Assembly (NCBI RefSeq): GCF_014192645.1
Contig: NZ_JACHYE010000006.1
Coordinates: forward strand, 62,001-126,000
Length of the DNA: 64,000 nucleotides
Direction of reading: 5' to 3'
Source of the DNA: Herbaspirillum sp. Sphag64
GTDB taxonomy: Bacteria; Pseudomonadota; Gammaproteobacteria; Burkholderiales; Burkholderiaceae_D
Shown here: positions 51,708-60,317 of the stretch, piece after piece
Position numbering within the stretch: the first letter of the stretch is position 1
How the letters are laid out: every line of letters begins with the position of its first letter
The notes under the pieces: generated by a model
What the model saw: the letters and a program-made list of their open reading frames with translations, nothing else
The model's database searches: none
What the model was told of the DNA's origin: nothing
Program-made: the position numbers and the translations under genes

Positions 51708-52537
51708 AAGTCTATTTTGTCGGTGCCGGTCCCGGTGCACCCGACCTGATCACCTTGCGTGGTGCGCGTCTGCTGGGCAGCGTACGCATGGTGTTATATG
51801 CCGGTTCACTGGTGCCCACCGAGGTCTTGCAGCATTGCGCGCCCGGTACCGAACTGATCGATACCGCCCAACTTGATCTGGAACAACAGCAAGCCTGTTA
51901 TGAACGTGCGCGTGAGCAAGATATCGACGTGGTGCGTCTGCATTCGGGCGATCCTGCCATCTATGGCGCTACTGCCGAGCAGATGCGACGACTCGACGCG
52001 CTCGGTATTGCTTACGAGGTGGTGCCGGGCGTATCCTCGTTTACGGCTGCCGCAGCCACCGTGGCGGCCGAGCTGACCAAGCCTGAGGTGTCGCAGACAG
52101 TGATCCTGACGCGGGTCTCAGGGCGTGCGTCGGCGGTGCCGGAACTGGAGTCGATTGCGCGTCTGGCCGAGCATCAATCGACGATGTGCATCTTCCTGTC
52201 CGGACCGCATCTGAAGAAAATCGTCACCGACCTGCGCCTGCACTATCCCGATACGACGCCGGTCACACTGGTCTATCGTGCGACCTGGCCCGATCAGCGC
52301 ACCTATCAGGGCACGCTGGGTACCGTGCTGGAGGAGACCAAACGCGGCAGCTGGAACCTGACGACCATGATGCTGGTTGGTGCGGCGCTGGATAAGGGCA
52401 AGCAGGTTGAGTCCAGCCTGTATTCCAAGGAGTTCACGCACCTGTTTCGGGTGGTCAAGAAGAACAAGGCCGGAGTTGACGAGGCGGCTGACGAGGCTGG
52501 CGAGATTGCAGTCAATCCAGGCGGAGGCGAGGTCTGA
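51704..52537 (+). CDS. cobM: precorrin-4/cobalt-precorrin-4 C11-methyltransferase (CobM/CbiF)
   Basis: The 277-residue enzyme transfers a methyl to C11. Motifs are VYFVGAGPGAPDLITLRGARLL, LHSGDPAIYGATAEQM, EVVPGVSSFTAAAATVAAELT and ILTRVSGRASAVPELES; the last region, through STMCIFLSG, is typical of CobM/CbiF. The C-terminal tail extends about 25 acidic residues past the fold. It follows cobI after 61 bases, containing the mini-frame noted above. Confidence 0.93.
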   Translation: MKVYFVGAGPGAPDLITLRGARLLGSVRMVLYAGSLVPTEVLQHCAPGTELIDTAQLDLEQQQACYERAREQDIDVVRLHSGDPAIYGATAEQMRRLDALGIAYEVVPGVSSFTAAAATVAAELTKPEVSQTVILTRVSGRASAVPELESIARLAEHQSTMCIFLSGPHLKKIVTDLRLHYPDTTPVTLVYRATWPDQRTYQGTLGTVLEETKRGSWNLTTMMLVGAALDKGKQVESSLYSKEFTHLFRVVKKNKAGVDEAADEAGEIAVNPGGGEV

Positions 52538-52539
52538 AC

Positions 52540-53373
52540 ATGAACATTGCGTCAACCACTGCTGACGGTAAAGGGTTGGGCATCTGGCTGGTTCGCGCCG
52601 AGTGCGAAGCGCTGGCCGCACGTTTGCAGGCGGTGTTGGGGGGCACGCTATACCGTCCCTGGTTGCAGCAGGGCCTGCCACAGAAGCAGCAATTCCGCGC
52701 TGCTTACCGGCATCAGACGCAGTGGATCATGCTCGCCGCCAGTGGTGTGGCGGTCCGTTTTCTGGAAGGCTTGCCGCAAGACAAACGCACCGATCCGGCC
52801 GTCGTATTGCTCGATGAGGCGGGACGCTTTGCCGTCTCGCTGCTGGGTGGCCACGAAGGCGGTGCCAATCGGCTAGCTTATCGGGTCGCCAATGTGGTGG
52901 GGGCAATACCAGTCGTCACGACGGCGACGGAAGCACTCAAGCCGCTGGTAATCGGCATTGGTTGCCGCAAGCTGGTCCCGGTCGAGCGTATTACCGCTGC
53001 GGTCAGCCATGCATTGGGCTTGCTGGGACGCCATCTGCACGAGGTGCGCGAGATTGCCACGATTGACCTCAAGGCAGAGGAACCCGGATTACTCAGCTTT
53101 TGTGCGGCCAACGATCTGCCGTTGCGGGTGATTGCTGCCACCGAGGTGGCAGCACGCGGCTGGGTCACCAAACCGTCCCTCTGGGTGCAGCAGAACGTCG
53201 GTGTTGATGGCGTGTGCGAACCCTGCGCCCTGATTGCCAGCCCGCGTGGTGTGCTGGCCTTGCCCAAGACGGCGCTCGACGGTGTCACCGTGGCGGTGGT
53301 GGAAGATATTGGGATGTCCGATCCGCTGGATCCGGCATCTCCCTTAAGCAATGTATCGAAAGATGGAAAGTAA
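52540..53373 (+). CDS. cbiG: compact cobalt-precorrin-5A hydrolase (CbiG)
   Basis: CbiG opens the delta-lactone and releases the C20 unit as acetaldehyde during ring contraction. The 277-residue product has the N-terminal domain with ASGVAVRFLEGLPQDKRTDPAVVLLDEAGRFAVSLLGGHEGGANRLA and the C-terminal domain with VIGIGCRKLVPVERITAAV and GVDGVCEPCALIAS. The middle domain seen in the Salmonella enzyme (about 350 residues) is absent: TTATEA leads directly into the C-terminal part. It starts two bases after cobM, and its stop lies four bases before the chosen start of the next gene. Confidence 0.9.
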   Translation: MNIASTTADGKGLGIWLVRAECEALAARLQAVLGGTLYRPWLQQGLPQKQQFRAAYRHQTQWIMLAASGVAVRFLEGLPQDKRTDPAVVLLDEAGRFAVSLLGGHEGGANRLAYRVANVVGAIPVVTTATEALKPLVIGIGCRKLVPVERITAAVSHALGLLGRHLHEVREIATIDLKAEEPGLLSFCAANDLPLRVIAATEVAARGWVTKPSLWVQQNVGVDGVCEPCALIASPRGVLALPKTALDGVTVAVVEDIGMSDPLDPASPLSNVSKDGK

Positions 53374-53377
53374 AGTG

Positions 53378-54943
53378 ATGGCTGGAGTATTGAATCTGGT
53401 GTCGGTCGGTCCCGGTTTTGAAGACTTGATCGCACCGCGCGCTGTGGCTGCGTTGCAGGACAGTAAGGTGATCGTGGCGTATGCGTTGTACCTGCGCTGG
53501 ATTGCGCCGCATATCGAAGGAAAGGAAATTCATTCGCCACCGCTCACGCAGGAGCGCGAACGTGCCTTGCTGGCAATTGAAAAAGCGCGGCAGGGGGAGA
53601 AAGTCGCGCTGATTTCGAGTGGCGATATCGGTATCTACGCCATGGCTGCACTGGCCTTTGACGAGATGCGCGAAGACGATGACTATGCCGTCAACGTGAT
53701 TCCCGGCATTACCTCAGCCAATGCCTGCGCTTCGCTGCTGGGCTCGCCGTTGTCGCATGACTTCGCCACGCTGAGCCTGTCCAATCTGCTGTGTCCGTGG
53801 GAGTGGATCGAAACCCGCGCCCGTCATATCGCCCAGGCTGATCTGGCATGCGTGCTCTACAACGTGCAAAGTGCCGGCCGGCAAGAGGGGGTCTATCGCA
53901 TTCTCAAACTGATGCTGGAATCGAAGGCACCGCATACCCTGTGTGGCGTGGTCAGGAATGCTTATCGGCCGGGACAGCAGGTGAGTATTCACCGCCTCGA
54001 TGAACTCCCGGGACTGCAGTTCGACATGTTGACCAGCATCGTCATCGGCAATCGCTTCACCCAGCGCAAGCGCGGGTATATCTTTACACCGCGTGGTTAC
54101 AACGACTGGCAGGAAGACAAGGCTGAGGCCATAGAAGTGGCCTTGCCGGAGCAGGCTATCTGGGTTTTTGCCGGTACCAGCGACGGTAATGCCCTGGCGG
54201 CGCAACTGGCAGCACAACTCAGTCCACAAGGGGTGCCGGTAGTGGTTTCTACTGCGACTGAATACGGCGGCACGCTGGCTGCACAGGATTGCCCGGGTGT
54301 CACCGTCTGGGCTGGCCGGCAAGGGGTCGAGGCACGCAAGCAGGCGCTGCAAAAACACGGGGCGCGCCTGCTGGTGGATGCGACCCATCCGTTTGCGACC
54401 CACATGTCTGAGCAATTGATGGGCCTGTCCGAGAGCCTGGCGGTTCCATATCTGCGCTACGAGCGTCCCAGTGCAGTCGCTGCCGATGCCTTGCTGTGCG
54501 ACGACATGGCAGCCGCCGCCGAACAGGCAATGACGCGCGGTAAGCGGATTTTTCTGGCGACCGGTTCCAAGGATCTGGCCAGCTTCCTGCAGGCACCGGG
54601 TGCGCACGAGCGGCAATGGTTCGTGCGCGTGACTGCGGAACCGGAGTTCTTGCAGCGAGCCTTGGATCTGGGCATCCCACGTAGCCACATCTGCGCCATG
54701 CAGGGACCGTTTTCTACTGGCTTTAATCGAGCGCTGTGGCAAGACTGGCAGATTGACTGCGTGGTGACCAAGGATTCTGGCGATGCTGGCGGTTATCAGG
54801 CCAAGGTCGACGCGGCGCATGCATTGGCGATTCCTTTACTGACGGTGCGTCGGCCAGTGCTCAGCTATCCCTTGCAGTCGACCTCCCTCGAGCATGCCTG
54901 TGCACAGGCTGCCGCGTTGCTGGCGGGAGCACCGGCCACATGA
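53378..54943 (+). CDS. fusion of precorrin-3B C17-methyltransferase (CobJ/CbiH) and precorrin-6A reductase (CobK/CbiJ)
   Basis: The 521-residue protein has CobJ/CbiH in residues 1 to about 255 (LNLVSVGPGFEDLIAPRAVAAL, LISSGDIGIYAMAALAFDEM, VIPGITSANACASLLGSPLSHDFATLSLSNLL) and CobK/CbiJ from about 265 to the end (IWVFAGTSDGNALAAQLA, RLLVDATHPFATHMSEQL, IFLATGSKDLASF, DCVVTKDSGDAGGYQAKV). It does ring contraction methylation at C17 and, later, NAD(P)H reduction of precorrin-6A. I start at MAGVLN (GGAAAG upstream); two in-frame ATG codons further 5' overlap cbiG. It overlaps cobW by ATGA. Confidence 0.9.
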   Translation: MAGVLNLVSVGPGFEDLIAPRAVAALQDSKVIVAYALYLRWIAPHIEGKEIHSPPLTQERERALLAIEKARQGEKVALISSGDIGIYAMAALAFDEMREDDDYAVNVIPGITSANACASLLGSPLSHDFATLSLSNLLCPWEWIETRARHIAQADLACVLYNVQSAGRQEGVYRILKLMLESKAPHTLCGVVRNAYRPGQQVSIHRLDELPGLQFDMLTSIVIGNRFTQRKRGYIFTPRGYNDWQEDKAEAIEVALPEQAIWVFAGTSDGNALAAQLAAQLSPQGVPVVVSTATEYGGTLAAQDCPGVTVWAGRQGVEARKQALQKHGARLLVDATHPFATHMSEQLMGLSESLAVPYLRYERPSAVAADALLCDDMAAAAEQAMTRGKRIFLATGSKDLASFLQAPGAHERQWFVRVTAEPEFLQRALDLGIPRSHICAMQGPFSTGFNRALWQDWQIDCVVTKDSGDAGGYQAKVDAAHALAIPLLTVRRPVLSYPLQSTSLEHACAQAAALLAGAPAT

Positions 54944-56124
54944 GTGACGCAGTGCGTATGCCAGCAGTGCCGGCCCAGCCAATGCCAGTGACCATCGTCA
55001 CCGGTTTTCTGGGGGTCGGCAAAACGACCTTGCTGCGCAGCCTGGTAAAGCGTCGCCAAACCCGGCGGCTGGCATTGCTAATCAATGAGTTTGGTGAAGT
55101 TGCCATTGATGGTGACCTCATGCGCAGCGGTGTCGCTGACAGCAAGGATGTTGCGCAGGTGCAGATTCATGACTTCGCCTATGGCTTGATCGCCTATGGT
55201 GACGATGACCTGTTTGAGCCAACCATGCTGGCACTGGCAGCACGGCGCGCGCAGATTGACCACATCTTGATTGAAACCTCCGGATTGGCCTTGCCAACCG
55301 CGGTGATGGAGCGCTTGCAATCACAGGCGCTGGCTCCGTATTTCATCCTCGATGCCACGCTGGCGGTGGTCGATACGCCGTTAATGCTGGCAGGCCAGTT
55401 TGAAGCGGCAGCGATTGACGCTGCATCGCCTGCTTCCGATCAGGCCGTGGCAAATATGTTTGCGGCTCAGCTCGAATACGCAGACGTGGTGGTACTGAAC
55501 AAGATTGACGGCCTCAACGAGGAGCAATTGCTGGCCGCAGAGCGACAAGTACGCGCCGGTGCGCCCAATGTGCGCTTTCTGGAACTGGCGTATCAGGCGC
55601 ATCTGGATATTCGTCTCGCGCTTGGCCTGCGTTTGCACCAGGCGACTGAAAAGTCCCATCAGCATAGCTATACACCGGTCTCCATGCCAGGTGCTGATGC
55701 CCGTGTGCTGGCTGACCAGTCCCGGCTCAATGGGCATGCCCATTCAGGGTTGGGCGCGCATACCCACGGACTGGCGACGCATAAGCATTTCCACGAACAA
55801 GACCCGGGCTGGATGTCGTTCACGCTGCGCAGCCAGACGCCGCAACCGGCCGACGCACTGATCAGTGCCGTCTGTGCAGCGGCGCGTCTGGAGCCAGTCT
55901 TGCGCACCAAGGGCTTTGTCAGCATTGCTGCCGGGCATGGGCATCGTCGGCAGTTGCTGCAAGGTGTCCGCACCCGTATCCATCTCGCGGCCGAGACCAA
56001 AGATGCCAAAGAGGAAAAACAGTCTGTGAGCACCATCTCGGAGCTGGTCTTCATTGGTTATCACCTGAGCCGCAGCAAGATTGCGGCGGTGCTCAGCGAG
56101 ACCACCGGCGTGGAATGGAAATAA
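54940..56124 (+). CDS. cobW: CobW-like G3E GTPase lacking the CxCC metal motif
   Basis: The 394-residue P-loop GTPase belongs to COG0523, thought to deliver metal, here cobalt, to a chelatase. It has Walker A GFLGVGKTT (22-30), the NEFGEVAIDGDLM switch, ETSGLALPTAV and the guanine-specificity NKID (187-190). Where the family has GCICC/GCLCC, this protein reads GLIAY at residues 82-86 (55183-55197), so all three Cys are gone. A His-rich segment in the linker before the C-terminal domain (around 245-265, with repeated xHxH) may provide other ligands. It ends with the family's C-terminal beta domain. Confidence 0.9.
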   Translation: MSDAVRMPAVPAQPMPVTIVTGFLGVGKTTLLRSLVKRRQTRRLALLINEFGEVAIDGDLMRSGVADSKDVAQVQIHDFAYGLIAYGDDDLFEPTMLALAARRAQIDHILIETSGLALPTAVMERLQSQALAPYFILDATLAVVDTPLMLAGQFEAAAIDAASPASDQAVANMFAAQLEYADVVVLNKIDGLNEEQLLAAERQVRAGAPNVRFLELAYQAHLDIRLALGLRLHQATEKSHQHSYTPVSMPGADARVLADQSRLNGHAHSGLGAHTHGLATHKHFHEQDPGWMSFTLRSQTPQPADALISAVCAAARLEPVLRTKGFVSIAAGHGHRRQLLQGVRTRIHLAAETKDAKEEKQSVSTISELVFIGYHLSRSKIAAVLSETTGVEWK

Positions 56125-56148
56125 GAAATCAATGAAAAGGATGACCCG

Positions 56149-56751
56149 ATGAAGACCGATCCCGAATCCCATAAGCGCATGACCCAGCGCCATAAGGAAG
56201 GCTTTGAAAAGAAAAAAGCCGCTGCTCAGAAAGAGAAGGGCCTGCTGATCGTCAATACCGGCAATGGCAAGGGTAAATCCAGTGCCGCCTTTGGCATGGG
56301 CATGCGCATTCTTGGCCACGGCATGAAGCTGGGCGTGGTGCAATTCATCAAGGGCGCCTTGTATAGCGCCGAACGCGATTTTATGGGCAGCCATCCGCAA
56401 TGTGATTTCCATGTCGTCGGCGCCGGTTATACCTGGGATACCCAGGATCGCGAAGCCGACATGCAAACAGCAGCCCGTGGCTGGGCCGAAGCGCAGCGCA
56501 TGATTGCCGACCCCAGCTACGACATGGTGATCCTTGATGAACTCAATGTCGTTCTGAAATACCAGTATCTGCCGCTGGAGGAGGTCCTGGCCGTATTTGC
56601 TGGACGCCGCGAGATGCTGCATATTGTGGTAACTGGTCGTCATGCGCCAGATCAACTGATTGAACTGGCGGATCTGGTGAGTGAAATGCGTCCGATCAAG
56701 CATCCGTACAAGGAGCAGGGCATCAAGGCCCAGCGCGGCGTGGAGTTTTGA
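56149..56751 (+). CDS. cobO: cob(I)yrinic acid a,c-diamide adenosyltransferase
   Basis: The 200-residue enzyme (CobO/BtuR/CobA type) adds the adenosyl group to cobalt. It has the P-loop-like NTGNGKGKSSAAFGMGMR, FIKGALYSAERDF, the typical DMVILDELNVVLKYQYL and HIVVTGRHAPDQLIELADLVSEM, with an N-terminal Lys-rich helix. It is 24 bases past cobW with AAGGATG upstream, and its stop overlaps a possible TTG start of the next gene. Confidence 0.94.
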   Translation: MKTDPESHKRMTQRHKEGFEKKKAAAQKEKGLLIVNTGNGKGKSSAAFGMGMRILGHGMKLGVVQFIKGALYSAERDFMGSHPQCDFHVVGAGYTWDTQDREADMQTAARGWAEAQRMIADPSYDMVILDELNVVLKYQYLPLEEVLAVFAGRREMLHIVVTGRHAPDQLIELADLVSEMRPIKHPYKEQGIKAQRGVEF

Positions 56752-56753
56752 CG

Positions 56754-58079
56754 GTGTCGCAACAGCTTACTCATGCCAGTCATGCCACTCCGGCGCTATT
56801 TATCAGTGCGCCCGGTTCAGGCCATGGCAAGACCACAGTCACGGCTGCGCTGGCGCGTTGGCACCGCCGGCAGGGACGGCGCGTCAGGGTATTCAAGACC
56901 GGGCCTGATTTTCTCGATCCGAGCATATTGGCGCAGGCCAGTGGTCAGCCGGTGTATCAGCTGGACTTGTGGATGATGGGCGAGCAGGCTTGTCGTGCGT
57001 TGGTGCATCAGGCCACAGGTGAAGCCGATGTGATTCTGGTCGAAGGGGTGATGGGCCTGTTCGACGGCCAACCCAGCAGTGCCGATCTGGCGGACTTGTT
57101 GCAGCTGCCGGTCGCTGCAGTCGTAAATGTGGCCGGTGTGGCTCAGACCCTGGGTGCAATTGCCTACGGACTGGCACATTATCGTCCTGGACTGTGCTTT
57201 GCTGGCGTGCTTGCTAACGGCGTCGCCAGTGCTAGACATGCTGAAATGCTGCAACAGGGCTTGCCTGCCGATCTGGCGTGGCTCGGCGGCATGCCGCGTG
57301 AGTGTGGCTTCAGCTTGCCGGAGCGTCATCTTGGGCTGGTGCCGGCGGCCGAAGTGGCCGATCTGGAACAACGTCTGGATGCGGCAGCAAACGTCGTTGG
57401 AAAATTACCGCTGGCCCAGCTACCGGAAGATATCCACTTTGCTCCTGCTGCTTTGTCCACACTGCCGCCGCTGTTGCAGGGTCAGCATATTGCCGTGGCG
57501 CGGGATGCTGCCTTTTGCTTCCTGTACCAGAGCAATCTGGATGTCTTGCAGCAACTCGGTGCACAGCTGCATTTTTTCTCGCCGTTACAGGATCACGCCC
57601 TGCCGGAGGCAGACAGTGTCTATCTGCCCGGTGGTTACCCTGAACTGCATCTGCAGGCATTGCAAGACAATGTTGCTATGCGGCAAGCCTTGCAGGCCCA
57701 TTGTGTCGCCGGTAAGCGTTTATATGCCGAGTGTGGTGGCATGCTCTACCTGCTGGAACGCCTGACCGATCAGCACGGCGACAGTGCTGCCATGCTTGGG
57801 ATTCTGCCCGGGCAGGCGGTGTTGCAGTCGCGCTTGCAGGGCTTGGGTTATCAGACTATGCGGCTGCCTGCCGGTGCGTTGCGCTGTCATACCTTTCATT
57901 ACTCCAATATCACCACCGACTTGCCAGCCTTTAGCGTGGGCGAGCGTTTGTTTGCCAGTTCTGCTGGCGAGCGTGTGTTTTGTCGTGATGGCATCACCGC
58001 CAGCTATCTGCATGCCTGTTTTGCTTCCTCGCCGCAGGCCACGGCGAGTCTGTTCCTACCTCAGCAGGGGCGAGCATGA
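56754..58079 (+). CDS. cobB: cobyrinic acid a,c-diamide synthase (CobB/CbiA)
   Basis: The 441-residue ATP- and glutamine-dependent enzyme amidates the a and c carboxylates. It has the P-loop SAPGSGHGKTTVTAALA, VEGVMGLFDG, and a C-terminal glutaminase domain with nucleophile Cys in YAECGGMLYLLE and YLHACFASSP. I chose the GTG at 56754 because GGAG lies eight bases upstream; a TTG two codons earlier overlaps the cobO stop but is too close to that site. The following bluB gene overlaps by ATGA. Confidence 0.92.
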   Translation: MSQQLTHASHATPALFISAPGSGHGKTTVTAALARWHRRQGRRVRVFKTGPDFLDPSILAQASGQPVYQLDLWMMGEQACRALVHQATGEADVILVEGVMGLFDGQPSSADLADLLQLPVAAVVNVAGVAQTLGAIAYGLAHYRPGLCFAGVLANGVASARHAEMLQQGLPADLAWLGGMPRECGFSLPERHLGLVPAAEVADLEQRLDAAANVVGKLPLAQLPEDIHFAPAALSTLPPLLQGQHIAVARDAAFCFLYQSNLDVLQQLGAQLHFFSPLQDHALPEADSVYLPGGYPELHLQALQDNVAMRQALQAHCVAGKRLYAECGGMLYLLERLTDQHGDSAAMLGILPGQAVLQSRLQGLGYQTMRLPAGALRCHTFHYSNITTDLPAFSVGERLFASSAGERVFCRDGITASYLHACFASSPQATASLFLPQQGRA

Positions 58080-58732
58080 GTCGTCATCGTTATCCTCAGA
58101 CCGAGGTCGATGCGGTCTACCGCGCCATTGCCGAACGTCGGGATGTCCGCCATTTTCTGCCTGATCCGGTTGATCCGGCGTTGTTGCAGCGGCTGTTGCA
58201 TGCAGCCCATCTGGGCCCGAGTGTGGGCTTCATGCAGCCCTGGCGGTTTGTGCGGATTGCCAGTCCGACACTGCGCAATGACATCCATGCACTGGTCGAG
58301 CAGGAGCGGGTATTGACCGCGCAGGCACTTGGACAGCGCGAAGATGAATTCATGCGTCTGAAGGTTGAGGGTATCCGCGACTGTGGTGAAGTCATCGTGG
58401 TGGCGCTGATGCCTGATCGTGAGCCGCACATCTTTGGTCGCCGCACCTTGCCGGAAATGGATCTGGCTTCAGTCGCCTGTGCCATCCAGAACATGTGGCT
58501 GGCCGCCCGTGCGGAAGGGCTGGGCATGGGCTGGGTGTCGCTGTTTGATGCCGCGCAGCTGGCGCAGCTGCTGCACATGCCAGCAGGCGCCAAGCCGGTC
58601 GCGATCCTCTGTTTGGGCCATGTGCAAGAGTTTTATGCGCGGCCAATGCTGGAGCAGGAAGGCTGGGCCGGCCGGCAGCAGCTCGATGACCTGATTTTTT
58701 CTGATACCTGGGGCCAGCGGCAACCGCGCTGA
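58076..58732 (+). CDS. bluB: 5,6-dimethylbenzimidazole synthase
   Basis: BluB splits reduced FMN with oxygen to form DMB, the lower ligand of B12. The 218-residue protein has the nitroreductase-like fold with AERRDVRHFLPDPVDP at the start, LHAAHLGPSVGFMQPWRFV, and the FGRRTLPEMDLASVACAIQNMWLAARAEGLGMGWVSLFD region typical of BluB. Its presence means that oxygen is available when the cofactor is made, despite the anaerobic-type ring contraction genes in the same operon. Confidence 0.93.
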   Translation: MSRHRYPQTEVDAVYRAIAERRDVRHFLPDPVDPALLQRLLHAAHLGPSVGFMQPWRFVRIASPTLRNDIHALVEQERVLTAQALGQREDEFMRLKVEGIRDCGEVIVVALMPDREPHIFGRRTLPEMDLASVACAIQNMWLAARAEGLGMGWVSLFDAAQLAQLLHMPAGAKPVAILCLGHVQEFYARPMLEQEGWAGRQQLDDLIFSDTWGQRQPR

Positions 58733-58752
58733 CCCATCACACAACTGATGCC

Positions 58753-59334
58753 ATGATGCAAGCACAACGTAGTCTGATCTTTGGCGGCGCCCGTTCCGGT
58801 AAAAGCGCCCATGCCGAGCAACTGGCAGCGGCCAGTGGCAAGCCTGTCATTTATATCGCCACCGCTACCGGTGCGGAGCACGCCGATAGCGAAATGCAGG
58901 AACGGATTGTCCAGCATCAACAGCGCCGCCAGCAAGACCATCCACGCTGGAGTACTGTACAGGAGCCACTGGCGCTGGGGGCGGCGATCACCCGCCATAG
59001 CAGGGCAGATAATCTGCTGCTGGTCGATTGCCTGACGGTATGGCTGTCGAATCTGCTGTTCAGCACGCAGCAAGACTATCCCGAGATTGGGCGCATCACA
59101 CCGCCAGCGCGGTTTGTGCAAGAACGTGCAGCGCTGCTGGAGGCATTGCGCACGCTGCCCGGCGACATCGTGCTGGTCTCGAATGAGGTCGGTATGGGGA
59201 TCGTGCCGATGGGGGCAATTTCGCGCTGGTTCGTGGATGAAGCCGGACGTCTGAATCAAGCCATTGCCGCGCAATGTGAGCGGGTGCATTGGGTGGCGGC
59301 CGGATTGCCACTGAGCCTCAAGGGAGGTGTGTGA
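58753..59334 (+). CDS. cobU: adenosylcobinamide kinase/guanylyltransferase (CobU/CobP)
   Basis: The 193-residue bifunctional enzyme phosphorylates adenosylcobinamide and transfers GMP to it. The P-loop LIFGGARSGKSAHAEQLA is followed by YIATATGAEHADSEMQERI, the guanylylated-His region QHQQRRQQDHPRWSTVQEP, and LLLVDCLTVWLSNLL and DIVLVSNEVGMGIVP. It lies 20 bases after bluB, with no strong ribosome binding site; ATG codons at the first two positions are both possible. The stop overlaps the next start by one base. Confidence 0.93.
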   Translation: MMQAQRSLIFGGARSGKSAHAEQLAAASGKPVIYIATATGAEHADSEMQERIVQHQQRRQQDHPRWSTVQEPLALGAAITRHSRADNLLLVDCLTVWLSNLLFSTQQDYPEIGRITPPARFVQERAALLEALRTLPGDIVLVSNEVGMGIVPMGAISRWFVDEAGRLNQAIAAQCERVHWVAAGLPLSLKGGV

Positions 59335-60317
59335 TGTGGGCTCTGCATGGTTTATTCGTGGTCGCGGCACTGAGCGCTGCAGGGGTGATTTTGGACAGGT
59401 TGCTGGGCGAGCTACGGCGCTGGCATCCACTGGTCGGTTTCGGCCGTCTTGCCAACGCCATTGAACAACGCCTGAACCGGCCCGCTGGCAGGCGCTGGGT
59501 CGGTTTGTGCGCATGGGCGCTGGCGGTTTTGCCGCCCGTTGCATTGGTAGTGTGGATCGGGATTGTGCTGGGCCGTCAGTCACTCTGGCTGGCCGCCGGT
59601 TGGCAAATCCTGTTGCTGTATTTCTGCCTGGGTTTGCGCAGTCTGGGTGATCATGTGTTGCCGATTGCCAAGGCGCTCAAAGACGGCGATCTGGCTGCCG
59701 CACGTGCGCTGACGGCACGCATCGTCAGCCGCGATACCAGTGAGCTCGATGAAAGCGATCTGGCCAAGGCTGCTGTCGAATCGGTGTTGGAAAATGGCAA
59801 TGACGCCGTCTTTGGTACGCTGTTCTGGTTTGTCGTCAGCGGTGGTGCCGGTGCGTTGCTGTTCCGCTTATCCAATACCCTTGATGCTATGTGGGGCTAT
59901 CGTACGCCGCGTCTGCTGGTGTTTGGCTGCGCAGCAGCACGAATCGACGATGCCTTGAACTGGATTCCCGCGCGGTTGACGGCCTTGTCGTACGGCATGC
60001 TCGGTAACTGGGAAGTCGCACGTCAGTGCTGGCGTACTCAGGCTCGGGCATGGAGCAGCCCGAACGCCGGGCCAGTGATGGCCGCTGGTGCCGGCGCACT
60101 GGAGTTGTCGCTCGGTGGTCCGGCGGTCTATCACGGTGCGCTGGAAGATCGCCCGCTGCTGGGTGCCGGACCGCGTCCCATGGCCGACGATATCGATCGC
60201 GCCTGGTCGCTGGTACAGCGCACCACCTGGCTGTGGTTGACCGTGCTGGTGTTGATTGCCGCCGGTGTTGGCATGATGCGTCTGGTGTATTTGATGATGG
60301 GAGGCAGTCTTGCTTGA
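59334..60317 (+). CDS. cobD: adenosylcobinamide-phosphate synthase (CobD/CbiB)
   Basis: This 327-residue membrane protein attaches (R)-1-amino-2-propanol O-phosphate or a relative to adenosylcobyric acid. It has hydrophobic segments at the N terminus (LFVVAALSAAGVIL), in the middle and at the C terminus (WLTVLVLIAAGVGMM), plus ILDRLLGELRRWHPLVGFGRL, SRDTSELDESDLAKAAVESVLENGNDAVFGTLFW and AWSSPNAGPVMAA, all typical of CbiB. GGGAGG stands before the ATG, whose first base is the last base of the cobU stop. Confidence 0.93.
   Translation: MWALHGLFVVAALSAAGVILDRLLGELRRWHPLVGFGRLANAIEQRLNRPAGRRWVGLCAWALAVLPPVALVVWIGIVLGRQSLWLAAGWQILLLYFCLGLRSLGDHVLPIAKALKDGDLAAARALTARIVSRDTSELDESDLAKAAVESVLENGNDAVFGTLFWFVVSGGAGALLFRLSNTLDAMWGYRTPRLLVFGCAAARIDDALNWIPARLTALSYGMLGNWEVARQCWRTQARAWSSPNAGPVMAAGAGALELSLGGPAVYHGALEDRPLLGAGPRPMADDIDRAWSLVQRTTWLWLTVLVLIAAGVGMMRLVYLMMGGSLA

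Noticed and set aside
53714..54820. Long minus-strand open frame opposite the CobJ-CobK gene
   Set aside because: Same reason: no motifs, no start signal, and full-length conserved enzymes on the other strand.
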